From Acanthaster planci (Eukaryota > Echinodermata > Asteroidea > Valvatida > Acanthasteridae), in the NCBI RefSeq assembly GCF_001949145.1, contig NW_019091361.1, positions 3,839,823 through 3,903,822 on the forward strand: a DNA stretch of 64,000 bases, in the 5' to 3' direction. The notes under the pieces are model-generated. The model saw only the letters and a program-made list of their open reading frames with translations. It was not told the origin of the DNA and did not search any database. Positions 21,439 to 31,817 of the stretch are shown here, in pieces (position 1 is the first letter of the stretch; each line of letters begins with the position of its first letter). Position numbers and translations under genes: made by a program.

Positions 21439-22207
21439 ACCGTCCGATTCCTAACACCCCAGTCAACGTAGACTTGAATTAGCCATCGCTTCACATAAAC
21501 AGTACACAGTACACTGCTCACAGAGCGCCCTCTCTTGATAGCCTTTCAACAATATTCAGCGTCAATGTCAAAGAGGGTACAACGTGTGTCACCAATTTCA
21601 GTGGCTGGGTTCAGGTTGCTTGTTCTCACATGTTCACGAACAGCTTGATTTGTTGTTTGGCGTTGGTCGGCCGCTCGAACACTGGGAATGTACAATCGTC
21701 CATTATCGCTGGTAGTTAGTGGCAAGCAACATGGTGGCGTCCATGTACCTTCGTTGAGGTTTAGTGTTTCGATAATCAGGCTGAATTCTTTTATATTAAA
21801 AAAAGGAACATCTCTTTCTGTGTTATGGAAAATTATTACTGTTAATTTTGCAAAACTTCCCATTGTCTCCGGTTTTGTAAGCCACAGCGCTATTTTTGCG
21901 GCTGCTTTCAAAAATCCAAATCCCACAAGTTTTTCCGTGTGTACATGCTCCTGTAAAATACTGACGAGGGGGTGGTGTGTGATCCTGTTCCAAGAAGAAT
22001 GTTCATGGGTAGTGTTCCCGCCGTTTGAGCGCAAGAAGAAGAAAGCCGTATTAAGAACAAGCCGCCCGGACCCGATTACTAGTCAGGGATTTCTGAACTC
22101 AGAATTGTAAGTGGACACAAGAGGGCGCGAAGCATAACGCAGACGTCACGGGAAAATCCCGACTTGAGTCAAGTCTACAGTCAACGGAGTTTTCAGACAG
22201 GGACGGT
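21439..22207. mobile_element. Possible inverted-repeat element carrying a 162-codon ORF
   Basis: Imperfect terminal inverted repeats: both ends start ACCGTCC and, 22 bases in, share GTAGACTTGA (27 of 39 positions match in my alignment). A second inverted pair (GCGCCCTCT, about 21519 and 22117) sits further in and closely brackets the ORF at 21546-22034. No target duplication was resolved. Confidence 0.4.
21546..22034 (-). CDS. Unrecognised 162-aa ORF
   Basis: A single uninterrupted minus-strand frame starts MRSNGGNTTHEHSSW and ends TRCTLFDIDAEYC before a stop. The open frame extends about 20 codons upstream of the ATG. It has no signal peptide, membrane segment or motif I recognise. Its length is above chance for this AT-rich DNA, and it sits between inverted repeats, suggesting either a transposon-borne gene or a captured exon. 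The opposite strand also has a 140-codon ORF, so coding status is uncertain. Confidence 0.25.
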   Translation of the reverse strand: MRSNGGNTTHEHSSWNRITHHPLVSILQEHVHTEKLVGFGFLKAAAKIALWLTKPETMGSFAKLTVIIFHNTERDVPFFNIKEFSLIIETLNLNEGTWTPPCCLPLTTSDNGRLYIPSVRAADQRQTTNQAVREHVRTSNLNPATEIGDTRCTLFDIDAEYC

Positions 22208-22366
22208 ATTTTTCCACCCCAACGGACGCGTGTCTAGCCGCTCGGAGACCTTCCGGTTCGTGCTGCCCGACTCATCACAGACATATAAACCTGTTTGTAT
22301 GTCTGTGGACGCCACGCTCTAAGTTAGAGGGCGTCCTCGTCGAGGGGCGTGAAGTCACAGTATCAG

Positions 22367-22373
22367 NNNNNNN
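22367..22373. other. Assembly gap (7 N)
   Basis: Seven undetermined bases directly abut a dispersed repeat at 22374, so the join may be repeat-driven. Confidence 0.95.
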
Positions 22374-22429
22374 TGCAAACCTGTTAAATTGCTTTCCTTT
22401 TGGATGTTTTCCCTCTCACCATGAATGTC
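22374..22429 (+). repeat. 56-bp dispersed repeat, copy 1
   Basis: Nearly identical to 47169-47224 (GCTTTCCTTTTGGATGTTTT, then CCCTCTCACCATGAATGTC). It starts right at the gap. Confidence 0.8.
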
Positions 22430-22639
22430 AGAGCAGCGGGTAAATACATGATTTTTAAAAACCACGATACATGTTTTGCTGGGAAAGTACAGTCCGGACA
22501 ATTTGTTTATTCGTGCAGATTAGGGGTGGGTTACTAATGGTAGTTGTTCTCGTTGGTGAAACTGTTTATTCTCTGTTTTGTCCTTAACCATACAGGCAAA
22601 ATAAGACCTCTCTATGGTTATAATGCTTCTCAGGTGGTC

Positions 22640-22815
22640 TTCCAACCTTTAGACATAGACATCACATCAAAAACGATTCAGTTGGAGCAAAGTGCGCATA
22701 AAATGGCAGTAATTGAAAAAATGGTCCAACTAAGTAATTTTTGAAAAAGTAGTTACTACATGCGCACTTTGCTCCAGCTGAATAGATTTCTATATGATGT
22801 CTTTGAGGTTAGAAC
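22640..22815. repeat. Hairpin (inverted-repeat) element
   Basis: Arms of about 60 nt, the best 42 nt being 22658-22699 and 22760-22801, share TTGGAGCAAAGTGCGCAT on opposite strands. A short loop lies between them. It is probably a small MITE. Confidence 0.75.
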
Positions 22816-23744
22816 TCTTTTCATTTTTTTTGGGTGGTCATCATTATTGTTATCGGCAAATCAGCATTTTAATGTACCTGGAAACCTCGCTTCTAGAATG
22901 GTATAATCATTTTTTTTAATTTTCAGTCTATTACAATATCTGTTTAATTTCACTTTTAGTATCCCTTGACATTTACAGGAGTTCCCTTTTTCCCACTTGA
23001 AGCAACATAATTGCCAGCATATTTGTTTAGATTTTGATGACGTTTTTATTACAATTCAGAGGTTAAAGTGAGTTTGGACTGCAATCTTTTTACACGGGGG
23101 CTTAAATTCTAATATCTTATGTCACTTACATGTATCTTATATCAACCTGGCTCACTTCCAAACAGCTTTGCCTTAAGGTTTCAGCATTATAAGTTGTATA
23201 TTCCCGGATATCCCAGTTCAATGTACACGAGCTGCAGGGCCTGATTATTTCGCGTGGATCTGGATCACGATCAGTGACCTGACCTCGGTTCACCGACACC
23301 AACGCCAGCGTAGTGGATAGAGCGAACCGGATTTGGGATCGTTGTCAAGATCCAGATCCTTGTGAAGCAAACTTGCCCTGTGACATTTACAATTTCAAAC
23401 CACAAAGGCGACAATGCATAGTCTTGTTTTCTGGGCACTTTATGTCTGCCAAACTTGTCCAATACTGGGATTAGAGAAGGTCAATGCAATCTCACAGCGA
23501 CAGAGAGAAATTCGAATCCAATCTGAATTTGACTTACTTGGCTCAATCTGATATGATCTGATGATAGAATTCGTGTCTCAATCCGAAACCGACAAAGAGT
23601 ACTGAATCCTTATCCGACAGAATACGAATATATATCAACAAAAACCTGATATGTATGTTGCCAGTCACAAGCTTGATTGTAGAATTTATGTACACGTATG
23701 TCTGATAACGTTGAAGTCCTAAACATAAATTGTTCACGAAGGGT

Positions 23745-23922
23745 GCAATCCTTGACAAAATTGTTAGGACACTTAGCAATAGCCGTACGCTTTCCAGCCC
23801 CCTCCCCAACTCTCCTGGTCGATGTTGTCATGTCCAGCCGGAGCGTAGACCGCGCATAGACCCAACATTGATAGGGGGTCTGGGGATTGAAGGCCCAAGG
23901 AGATTAAATTGTCCGGGATTGT
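23745..23922 (+). mobile_element. MITE-like element family 2, copy 1
   Basis: About 180 bp. Terminal inverted repeats are of the form ACAATCCTGGACAAA, degenerate here. The interior contains TGTCCAGCCGGAGCG and ATAGACCCAACATTGAT. Same-strand partner at 26343-26527. Confidence 0.75.
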
Positions 23923-24403
23923 CTAACTTGGTTCATAATTGTGTATGTGTATACCACGCCGTTCAGGGGGTGTGTCGTGAAGCGTCGTTTTTAGAAAATA
24001 CAGGTTTAAAATATATCGCTATTTTATGGCCGCACTGTACAATTAAAAGAAGGGAAAACCAGTATCTATTTTTGTATTGTGTAACCATAGCCAAGTGTGT
24101 TATTGGGGTAGGCAAATCCTATGGGGAAAAGAATCGAAATGCATTTTTAGGGGAGTGATTTCAAGGCACAATGGGCGCTTTACAGGGTGTTATGTTTGTG
24201 GGAGTACATTGTATTAGATGCTCCAAAGCATTTCGCCGGACATATATCTATTTTTTAAACATGAAATGTCCATTTAGGACTGGACACACCATAAAACTGT
24301 GCGAGATTTCTGTTTTTGAGTTATTCAGTCATTTTGTCGAGAAAGGAGAGACTCAAGTTCTTTAATGATGTGATGCAGCTCACCGCTGGCAGTGTGCCTT
24401 CAA

Positions 24404-24788
24404 CATCGACTCCATGGGCTGCGTGCGCGTTCCTTCTCTAGCCCTGGTCGTGTAGAATACGAAAATGACGCTGACTGACTATCCAGGATGATTACATCAA
24501 TCGCGCGTGGGAAGCTGCATGCTCGCGCCCACACTCTCTTACACGTCACGCACGTGTAAATGCGTCGCACGTTAACACACTCACTAAAGTCCTAATTTAA
24601 ATTATGCAGTTACCGGGTTACATCGCGCAAGGCATGGTGGGAACCAACATGGCGCGACAAGATCGTATCCATTGATCTCCAATATGATCGTATCGTACCC
24701 ATGGGTTGATGCAACCTCGTTCACATGGGTGCAATCTTGTCGCCAAGTGAAGGAACGCGAACGCACACGCAGCCCATGAAATCGAGGA
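24404..24788. mobile_element. Inverted-repeat element
   Basis: Ends of about 35 bp match in reverse complement: CATGGGCTGCGTGCGCGTTC on the left against CATGGGCTGCGTGTGCGTTC on the right. The interior is about 310 bp with no ORF. Confidence 0.65.
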
Positions 24789-24877
24789 TGGGTTGGTGTT
24801 TTTTATGTATCGCGCGCGCCCTGTTATTTTAGAGAGTGCTCCGCGCTGTTGAGTGCACGCATTGATATCCATTCTGG

Positions 24878-25116
24878 GGGCCAATTTCATAGAGCTGCTT
24901 AAGCACAAAATTTGCTAAAGCAGAATAAAACTTTACTAAATAAACAAAGATTGCCAGCTCAAACTCTATCTGATTGTTATGCTAACCAAAAACAGCTAAA
25001 TACAATCCCAATACAATATTCATCACATGGAGTTTTGGCTGGTTACCTCATTTATCAAGTAAGGTTTTTTTGCGCTTAAGCAAATTTTGTGTTAAGCAGC
25101 TCTATGAAATTGGCCC
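24878..25116. mobile_element. MITE, GGGCCAATTTCATAGAGC termini
   Basis: About 239 bp with near-perfect terminal inverted repeats of about 40 bp, reading GGGCCAATTTCATAGAGCTG then CTTAAGCACAAAATTTGCT. The AT-rich interior has no ORF. Similar termini are, from memory, common in animal non-autonomous DNA transposons. Confidence 0.85.
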
Positions 25117-26342
25117 TCTAGATGGGACATCGCGTCCAAAACGCGCCCCGCATAGGCGTTTTTGCCGAAGGGTAAATAATAAGCGTTGCGAATTTTGTTG
25201 AGGACACTTTCAAACGGAGTTTTCAAAAATTGGTTGAGGTTATTCTACTTCAGTCGTCAGATGTCGAAGAAAAACTGAATTCTGCATCTGGAATGGTAAA
25301 TTTGGAAAGAACAATGGTTGAGCTGTGTGCAGTGAATTGCCAGAGATCGATGCTAAATCAAGTTTGGAAAAAGGAACAGCTTTGGACATGTGATCCATGG
25401 CTGCACGTACGTTTCGCTCCCATTCAACGTGTGGAAATTAATGAATTCGACCGCGCGGCGGTTACATGACCAGGCCCTCGTGAATCATACGGAATTGCCC
25501 TTAGCAACTTGCCAATCCTTTTGTGGAGCCTTCTTGGTTTGAAGACCTCCTTTGCTCAATATTAACAAACAATCACATTGAAACTCTGTGTACGTGGTCT
25601 AGAAGGCTTAAAGCGAATAAAACACCACAGAATCATGAAAGGAAATGCTACATAAATATGAAATTTAGCCTCAAAGTGGTTGCTAAGATGATAAACTATT
25701 TCCATTTCACACTCCTGCGCAGCGTGATATACCTGTTTTACATGCACAAAACCGATCCAGCCACGTACCGTGCACAGTACGTGTACACTGCTGCTTGTTA
25801 CACGCACACATACGCCGCGGTACGCGGGTGTGTACGTGTACATGGAAATTCTCGTTGGAGCTGGTGTTCATGTTAATGTGGTTCATGCATGTATAGTACA
25901 TGTACAACTGGGGATATATACCGTAAATTTCAACATTTCCTGGCAATGTTATAATAACAGATAGACCTCGTTTTCAATAATAGTGATGAAAATGTTTCGG
26001 CAAGAATTATTACTTTTGAAAAAGTGAAAATAGCACGCAAATTTCATGAAATGAAGCAGCTGCTTGTCTGGTACGAATTCTCATGGTCCTCAATACATAT
26101 GCAAATGACCCTAAAATGGGATATGTGCTGTTAATAATTTTCCTCTTAAACATACGTGGGTGAGGGTGGAGATAATTATACAAGCATCACAATGCTTGTG
26201 ATGTTTGGAGGGTAAATGCGGTGCATTTGATGTTCATTTCAAGTTAGTGTCAATTCGAATTGGCCGATGCCGGAAATTTTTTGCACACTCTAAGTAACCA
26301 GACCCTCCCCACACACACCCAAACAGGTATGCGCGAACTCAG
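25117..26342. other. No gene recognised
   Basis: Only short ORFs without coding character. A GT/AC-rich patch near 25760-25910 contains several GTACATGTAC-like palindromes. Confidence 0.5.
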
Positions 26343-26527
26343 ACAATCCTGGACAAAATTGTTGGGACACTTGGCAATAGCCGTACGATCTCCAACCCCT
26401 CCACACTCCCATCCCCCCGGTCAATGTTATCATGTCCAGCCGGAGCGCACACCGCACGCATAGACCCAACATTGATGGGGGATCCGGGGGTTTGAGGCTA
26501 GGCCCGACGAGATTTGTCCAGGATTGT
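26343..26527 (+). mobile_element. MITE-like element family 2, copy 2
   Basis: It starts ACAATCCTGGACAAAATTG and ends in the reverse complement (TTTGTCCAGGATTGT). Its interior matches 23745-23922 closely. Confidence 0.8.
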
Positions 26528-26814
26528 AGGTCGTAAATAGAGACGTCATCAATAAGTATTTTGGTGTAATCTCAGAGTTTCTTTTGGGCGCAAATACTGA
26601 TGAACCCTCCCATGTATAAGAAAAAGTTTCACACAAGTTTCACTTAGGCAATAAAATTATGCGGTTGGAAATATTCACTTTGTTTTAACCTAAGGTGGTC
26701 ACGCAGTGTCTGCTCACTACTCGTAAATAATTGTGTTTGGTCGACACAAACCTTTGTCTCATTGTCTGAACAGATAAATGGAGGTCTCCAGAACACACAC
26801 AGGAAATATTGAGC

Positions 26815-29800
26815 ATTCTGGCAATTTATGCTAAGAATTATGCACGTTGAAATCCACCCCACCCCAATTTCCCCAGCCCCAAACCAGCCACCATCACTAA
26901 AGCGCACAGCAGAGGTCCACTGGGTGCTTGCATACTCAAAATCCTGCAGGTGTTGACATTCAAGTAATAGTAGGCTAGCAGTCAGTAATTGCCAGGGCGT
27001 CAATCGGTGGAAGACAGGGTGGACATGTTCCAACCCCCACTTTCAAAGTGGAGAAATATCCTATCGTTTGCCCCCCCCCGACTTTTCTTCCAGATCCTAA
27101 ATAAAATGTAGGGGCCTACATTTCCAGATTTGCTGTTTATATTTCCCAAATCTTTCCTCTTATGGGGGAAAAGTCGGAATGATAAACAAAAAAGGTTCTA
27201 AACTTGCATAAGATTTCAAAAGATTTTCAAAGATAGAAATTATTTCAAAAATGAAAAAAATCCCCCCAAAAGATTTTGCTTTAAAAACAGAGTTAGTGTG
27301 GTCAGAACTGCTACAGATCACATTACATCAGAGCATGTATACTTCAAATTTCCTGGTGCTCTAAAGTGGACACCAGACCTCATGCCGTTAGGGCTTTGGG
27401 CTTCATGCTCCCATCAGTTCTGATCGGGGTTATGCCCCCCCCCCACACACACACACTTTTGAAAAGCGATTGACACCCATGTTGATTGTTAAACTGGTGT
27501 AAGAGAGGCGGTAGACGGCCACACAGAAAGAGGGATCAGGGAGAGGGAAGTATAAACAAACGAATAAAGTGCTCAGCAACAGGCCAGGGTTTCCCCAGTT
27601 GGCCTGGTCGGCACATGAATTAACTCAACATTATAGGAGACTGTACAGTCTAAAAATTTTACGGTCCTCTACGAAACAAAGAATTTCATGTAAATCGGCT
27701 TAAGCAATATGCAAAAATTTAAACAAAAACACGGAAACAACTGCTAATTTTTAGTGTCTCGGTTGCTCCGAGGGTTCCTGCAATACTCTCGAAAGATATA
27801 GAAAATAAATGTCAAGACAGCCACTCACAATAACAGAACTATTTCAATAAAACCCTTTTACCAGAAAAACAAATCGACGCAATGTTGAATTTATGCGGGT
27901 TGGTCCACACTGTTAAAATTGGGAACGGTTTTTCATGTAACAACCGGGTTATACTGAATATTCACATGATAAATTCAAATTTCAGGCTTTTGTGACATTT
28001 TCCTTAAAAGGGGCGCATCTCGGAGGGGAACAAGAGACCAAAAATGGAATACAAACTTAGAAAACTTATTAATTTTCACAGAAAATCTAAACTGTGATCC
28101 ATCCTCAATATGTACATTCTGTCTGAAATTCGCGCTTAAAGTCTGTACCACAAGAATTAACTGAGGAAGTCAAATTAAAGTAACATTTAATTAATCCAAA
28201 GGTGCCAATTTACATTTTATACTTTAATATTTCTAACATTCAACCAAACTCATTATCCAAATTATATGCTTTATTTGCTCCGGACGCTCATTTCTGCATT
28301 CAGTGAAGTATATAAAACTACACGCTTTTTCGTGAAGGCCTATGTGAAAACGATGGCAAAAATACATTTAAAAATACACGATTTTCTAATGCATCGTTTT
28401 CAACCACATCAAGAAAGGACAACACTTTTTAATTTTTCTCCACCCAATCACCAACATCACTTCCTGAAAAGTGATATTGCCCAGCAGAGGACGTTTATCG
28501 CCAATCATGTTTTGACTTACCATTTCAAATTTCAGTTTTGTATCCAATAAAACAAACAAAAACAACATAAAAAATGAAATTAAACTTAAAGGCAAACAAA
28601 CAAATTAAAAAAAAACAAAAAAGATAAAGCAATACGGTATGTCCACATTGTGGAAATGACTGCAAGATGGTAATTAGAAAACTGAAGTCTCGACGCGTAA
28701 AAGACGCACTAAGACAAACGATGTCGAAGGAAATCATGTGGTCGGCGGGCACTTTTGAGTTCAAAATAGCAGGGGTAGGTTTTGCTTGTCTGAGTATACT
28801 AGAGATTCACTTGATATAAATGTCCGGGGTTTTTAGCACTAATAGAAAAATTCCTCGCAGGTGGAATTTGAAAAAAGTCATCTATGAACAAATTGATTTG
28901 AATCTACTCATGATTCCAAATTAGGAAGCGACTCAGTACTTGATGTAAACCAAAATAGCCTTTTCAAGTTAGCGGAACCGGGAAGTGCATGGTGCTCTGT
29001 AGACTACCATGCAGATTGACTGATTTGATGGCTTTGCTGAATGATCAAACTATGCATGGAATATTTAATAAGTACCAGCAGATATTCGGGACAAAATAGA
29101 GGGCTTCATTTTAAGGGCACGCAACATTGCAAATGTGACAATACCCAGAAAATGAAGGGAAAAATAACAAAAACAACAGCGACAACAACCAAATAATGCA
29201 GGCCAATTCCAGGTTGGTTAGTGCACAGGTATTCATTGGGACCACATAAGCAATTCTTTCAGATTCCTAAATTTTTCAAGGCTATTTCGTCACGACGTGT
29301 AATAAATCTGGGGTTTTTATTTTGAAAAACTTTTCTAACGATAATGGTCAGTTTGTCAGTGTTTGATACACTGCACTCGGATCTCCGAGCTACACGGCAT
29401 GCAAAAGTCTCATTAAATTAAGGAAGTAAAAATCCTGACTTATCTTAACAAATAATCAGTTAACCAGGGCCATTACACAAAATAGGTGATCGTAGGCAAG
29501 GGCTGATCAGGGGGACGGCGACGGGGGCTATTCCCCCAAGAGGAAGCCCCCCCCCCCATTTTTTTTATGAATAAAGAAAGGCAATTCTTTTGTCTTTTTT
29601 CCTTTCCCTTTCTTCCAAAGCGTGTAAAAAGCCCCCCAATGTAGCCTCAGCCCTTAAAAAGGCCGTTAAAGCTAATATGAAAAAACGTCTGCCCCCCCCC
29701 TTGACAAAACTAGTATCCCATCAAAAATGTGTTTCTGGATCTACCACTGACTGGAGAGGCGCCAAGTATTCCGTCTTTCCATTTCAATTGCCATCTGATA

Positions 29801-31442
29801 ACCATTCCAAATATTCAGAAATTCTCCGATCTGTAAGCTATACCCCGAAAGAGGCATTTTGTTTGTACTACTTTTGAGCTTCCTATAACAAGGCATGATT
29901 AGAGGGTACCATGTGTAAAAACCAATCTCAACATTTTCACTCGGCTGCAGACTTATAGTCTGTCAACATTCACAGTTCTCAAAATTCCACCTCGTATTTC
30001 TTAGCCTAATCAAAGGCGGCTCGTTCTTTTGTAAGAATGTGTCTATCATAATCACACCCTGTCTTATGGCGTGCAAAGTTAACATTTAATCTGCGTATAC
30101 AGATATCATCTCTATTAGGAATTGAGATATCTCTATTCCTAATAGAGATATCTCGATTGTACGTCCTGTTTTAATAGAGACATCTCCATTATGTTTCCGG
30201 TTCCGCACACAACAGGAAGGACATTGAAAACGTATAAAGCACAAAGTTTCACTGAACCAGGGGGTTGTGTAAAGTTTCCTAATGTAATCAATCACGGCAG
30301 TACAAGTACTGGGACACAGATTCAAAACCCCTCAAGATAACAGATTTTTCAACACAAAACGGAGAGGGCGGCCAGCTGACCTCGGAAGCGGTAACTTAAT
30401 TAATTAATATAGATATCTCTATTAGGAATAGAAATATCTCTATTCCGTGAATAAATGTTAACTTGGCACGTCCAGGAATAGAGATATCTCTATTCTGGGA
30501 TTAAATGTAAACTTTGTACGCCATACTGCCTCGTTATGCTGCAGCGCCACGATGTCAGGATCTATAGTCTCATTTGGCGAAGGCCACACTGGAAACGAGA
30601 CTAAACTGGAACTTTTGTTATTATACCTGTAGTCAGCTGGATTTCGGGTTGCCGAAGCTTGGAAACTCAAGAAAATTGTGCGGCCCCCTCTTTTATTCAT
30701 TAAGTTTATTCGACCCCTTTTTGGCTCTCTGACATCACGAATCTTCTCTTGTTTTAATTTAAAAATCAACCCCCCAAAATTACGTTAGCTGTGTGATAAA
30801 TAGGGCAACAAAATATCTGAAAAATATAAAGAAGCATCGGTGTTAAAACACACACAGGGTGTTCTCCCCATTGAGTTGCATCGGACATAGCTGTTGTTCG
30901 CTTCATGGCACTGGTAGTACATTCAACGTAATAAGGCCGGATCATAATAAGCTCGAAAGCGAACGCAGATATGTGACGTCATATCAAAGGCTCTGAATTC
31001 GCAAAAGCTTGACACATTTCGAATCCAGAAATTGTGCTGCAAATTATTTGTAACGTCAAAGTTGCTTCACTTTCATATTCGCCTGTAGTATCAACCGGCC
31101 TGTAGGCTTGACTGATTATTTTCAAGTGTGAAATTGCGAGTGAGGCTCGTATCTGCATTGTTGGTACACTCATATTTACCACCGCTTGTCTATACGGGGC
31201 AATTTGGTAGGTCCAAAGTATCGAAAACCCGCCCACATGGAGGAACTTGCAGTTGTGTGGTTCAATTGATAAATATATGATTCAAACTTTATGACCGAAT
31301 TTCTAAATGGCTGAAAACGCTTATCACGGCCTTGCTACCAGTAGGAAGGGTTGAACATTTCTAATAGTTTGATTGACAACATATATGGAAGCTTGGAAGT
31401 CAATTAACCAATTTTCAGTAAACCACGCCCTTTCCTCAATCC
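26815..31442. other. Upstream non-coding DNA of gene B
   Basis: Aligns with 1-4082. It contains C/CA-rich tracts (about 27070, 27436-27458, 29549) and the TIR element at 30067-30523. No gene is supported. Confidence 0.6.
30067..30523. mobile_element. TA-flanked TIR element with clustered ATAGAGATATCTCTAT palindromes
   Basis: It starts TGGCGTGCAAAGTTAACATT, and its right end reads in reverse complement TGGCGTACAAAGTTTACATT (about 25-bp TIRs). TA lies on each side (30065-30066, 30524-30525). Copy A reads straight through (ACCCTGTATCGTTATG near 2923), so this is an occupied/empty site pair. Inside are at least four AATAGAGATATCTCTATT-type palindromes, and a second copy of the right end (about 30450-30473). 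TA duplication suggests a Tc1/mariner-type non-autonomous element. Confidence 0.8.
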
Positions 31443-31450
31443 TATAATAG
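31443..31450 (+). promoter_or_regulatory. Candidate TATA box of gene B
   Basis: TATAATAG lies 92 bases upstream of the ATG, the same spacing as in gene A. Confidence 0.5.
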
Positions 31451-31534
31451 CAGGCGACTTTGCGGAAATTGAGCACATCGACTCACAGTTTCCAGCAGTC
31501 GTTCAGTTTTCTCTTGCTGATCCACTGCTGAATA

Positions 31535-31817
31535 ATGAAGCTGCTCGCTCTCTTCGTATGTGTGGCCTTCCTGTACGGTGTCTCCTCGGAGACATCAGAC
31601 TTGGGCGACGGTGCGACAGTGGTGGCTGCTGACGATGCAACCGACGACCGCGCAGTGGCCGTAGAATCCGATGACTTTACCGAGGATGACGACACAGCAG
31701 AAATGGACGACGAAGCCGACTTGGAGTGGGATGACGATCAGGATGACGATCAGACAGACGACGATTTGGACGAGGAGCCTGCGTTTCCCTTGATGTATGA
31801 AGACCAAGACACTGACG
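31535..31817 (+). CDS. Gene B exon 1: signal peptide and acidic propiece
   Basis: It ends GACG|GTAAGT, phase 1. Stretches such as FTEDDDTAEMDDEADLEW are shared with gene A with few changes. Confidence 0.8.

Noticed and set aside
26644-27033. 129-codon minus-strand ORF
   Set aside because: No domain; it spans the left boundary of segmental copy B and its counterpart in copy A is not open.
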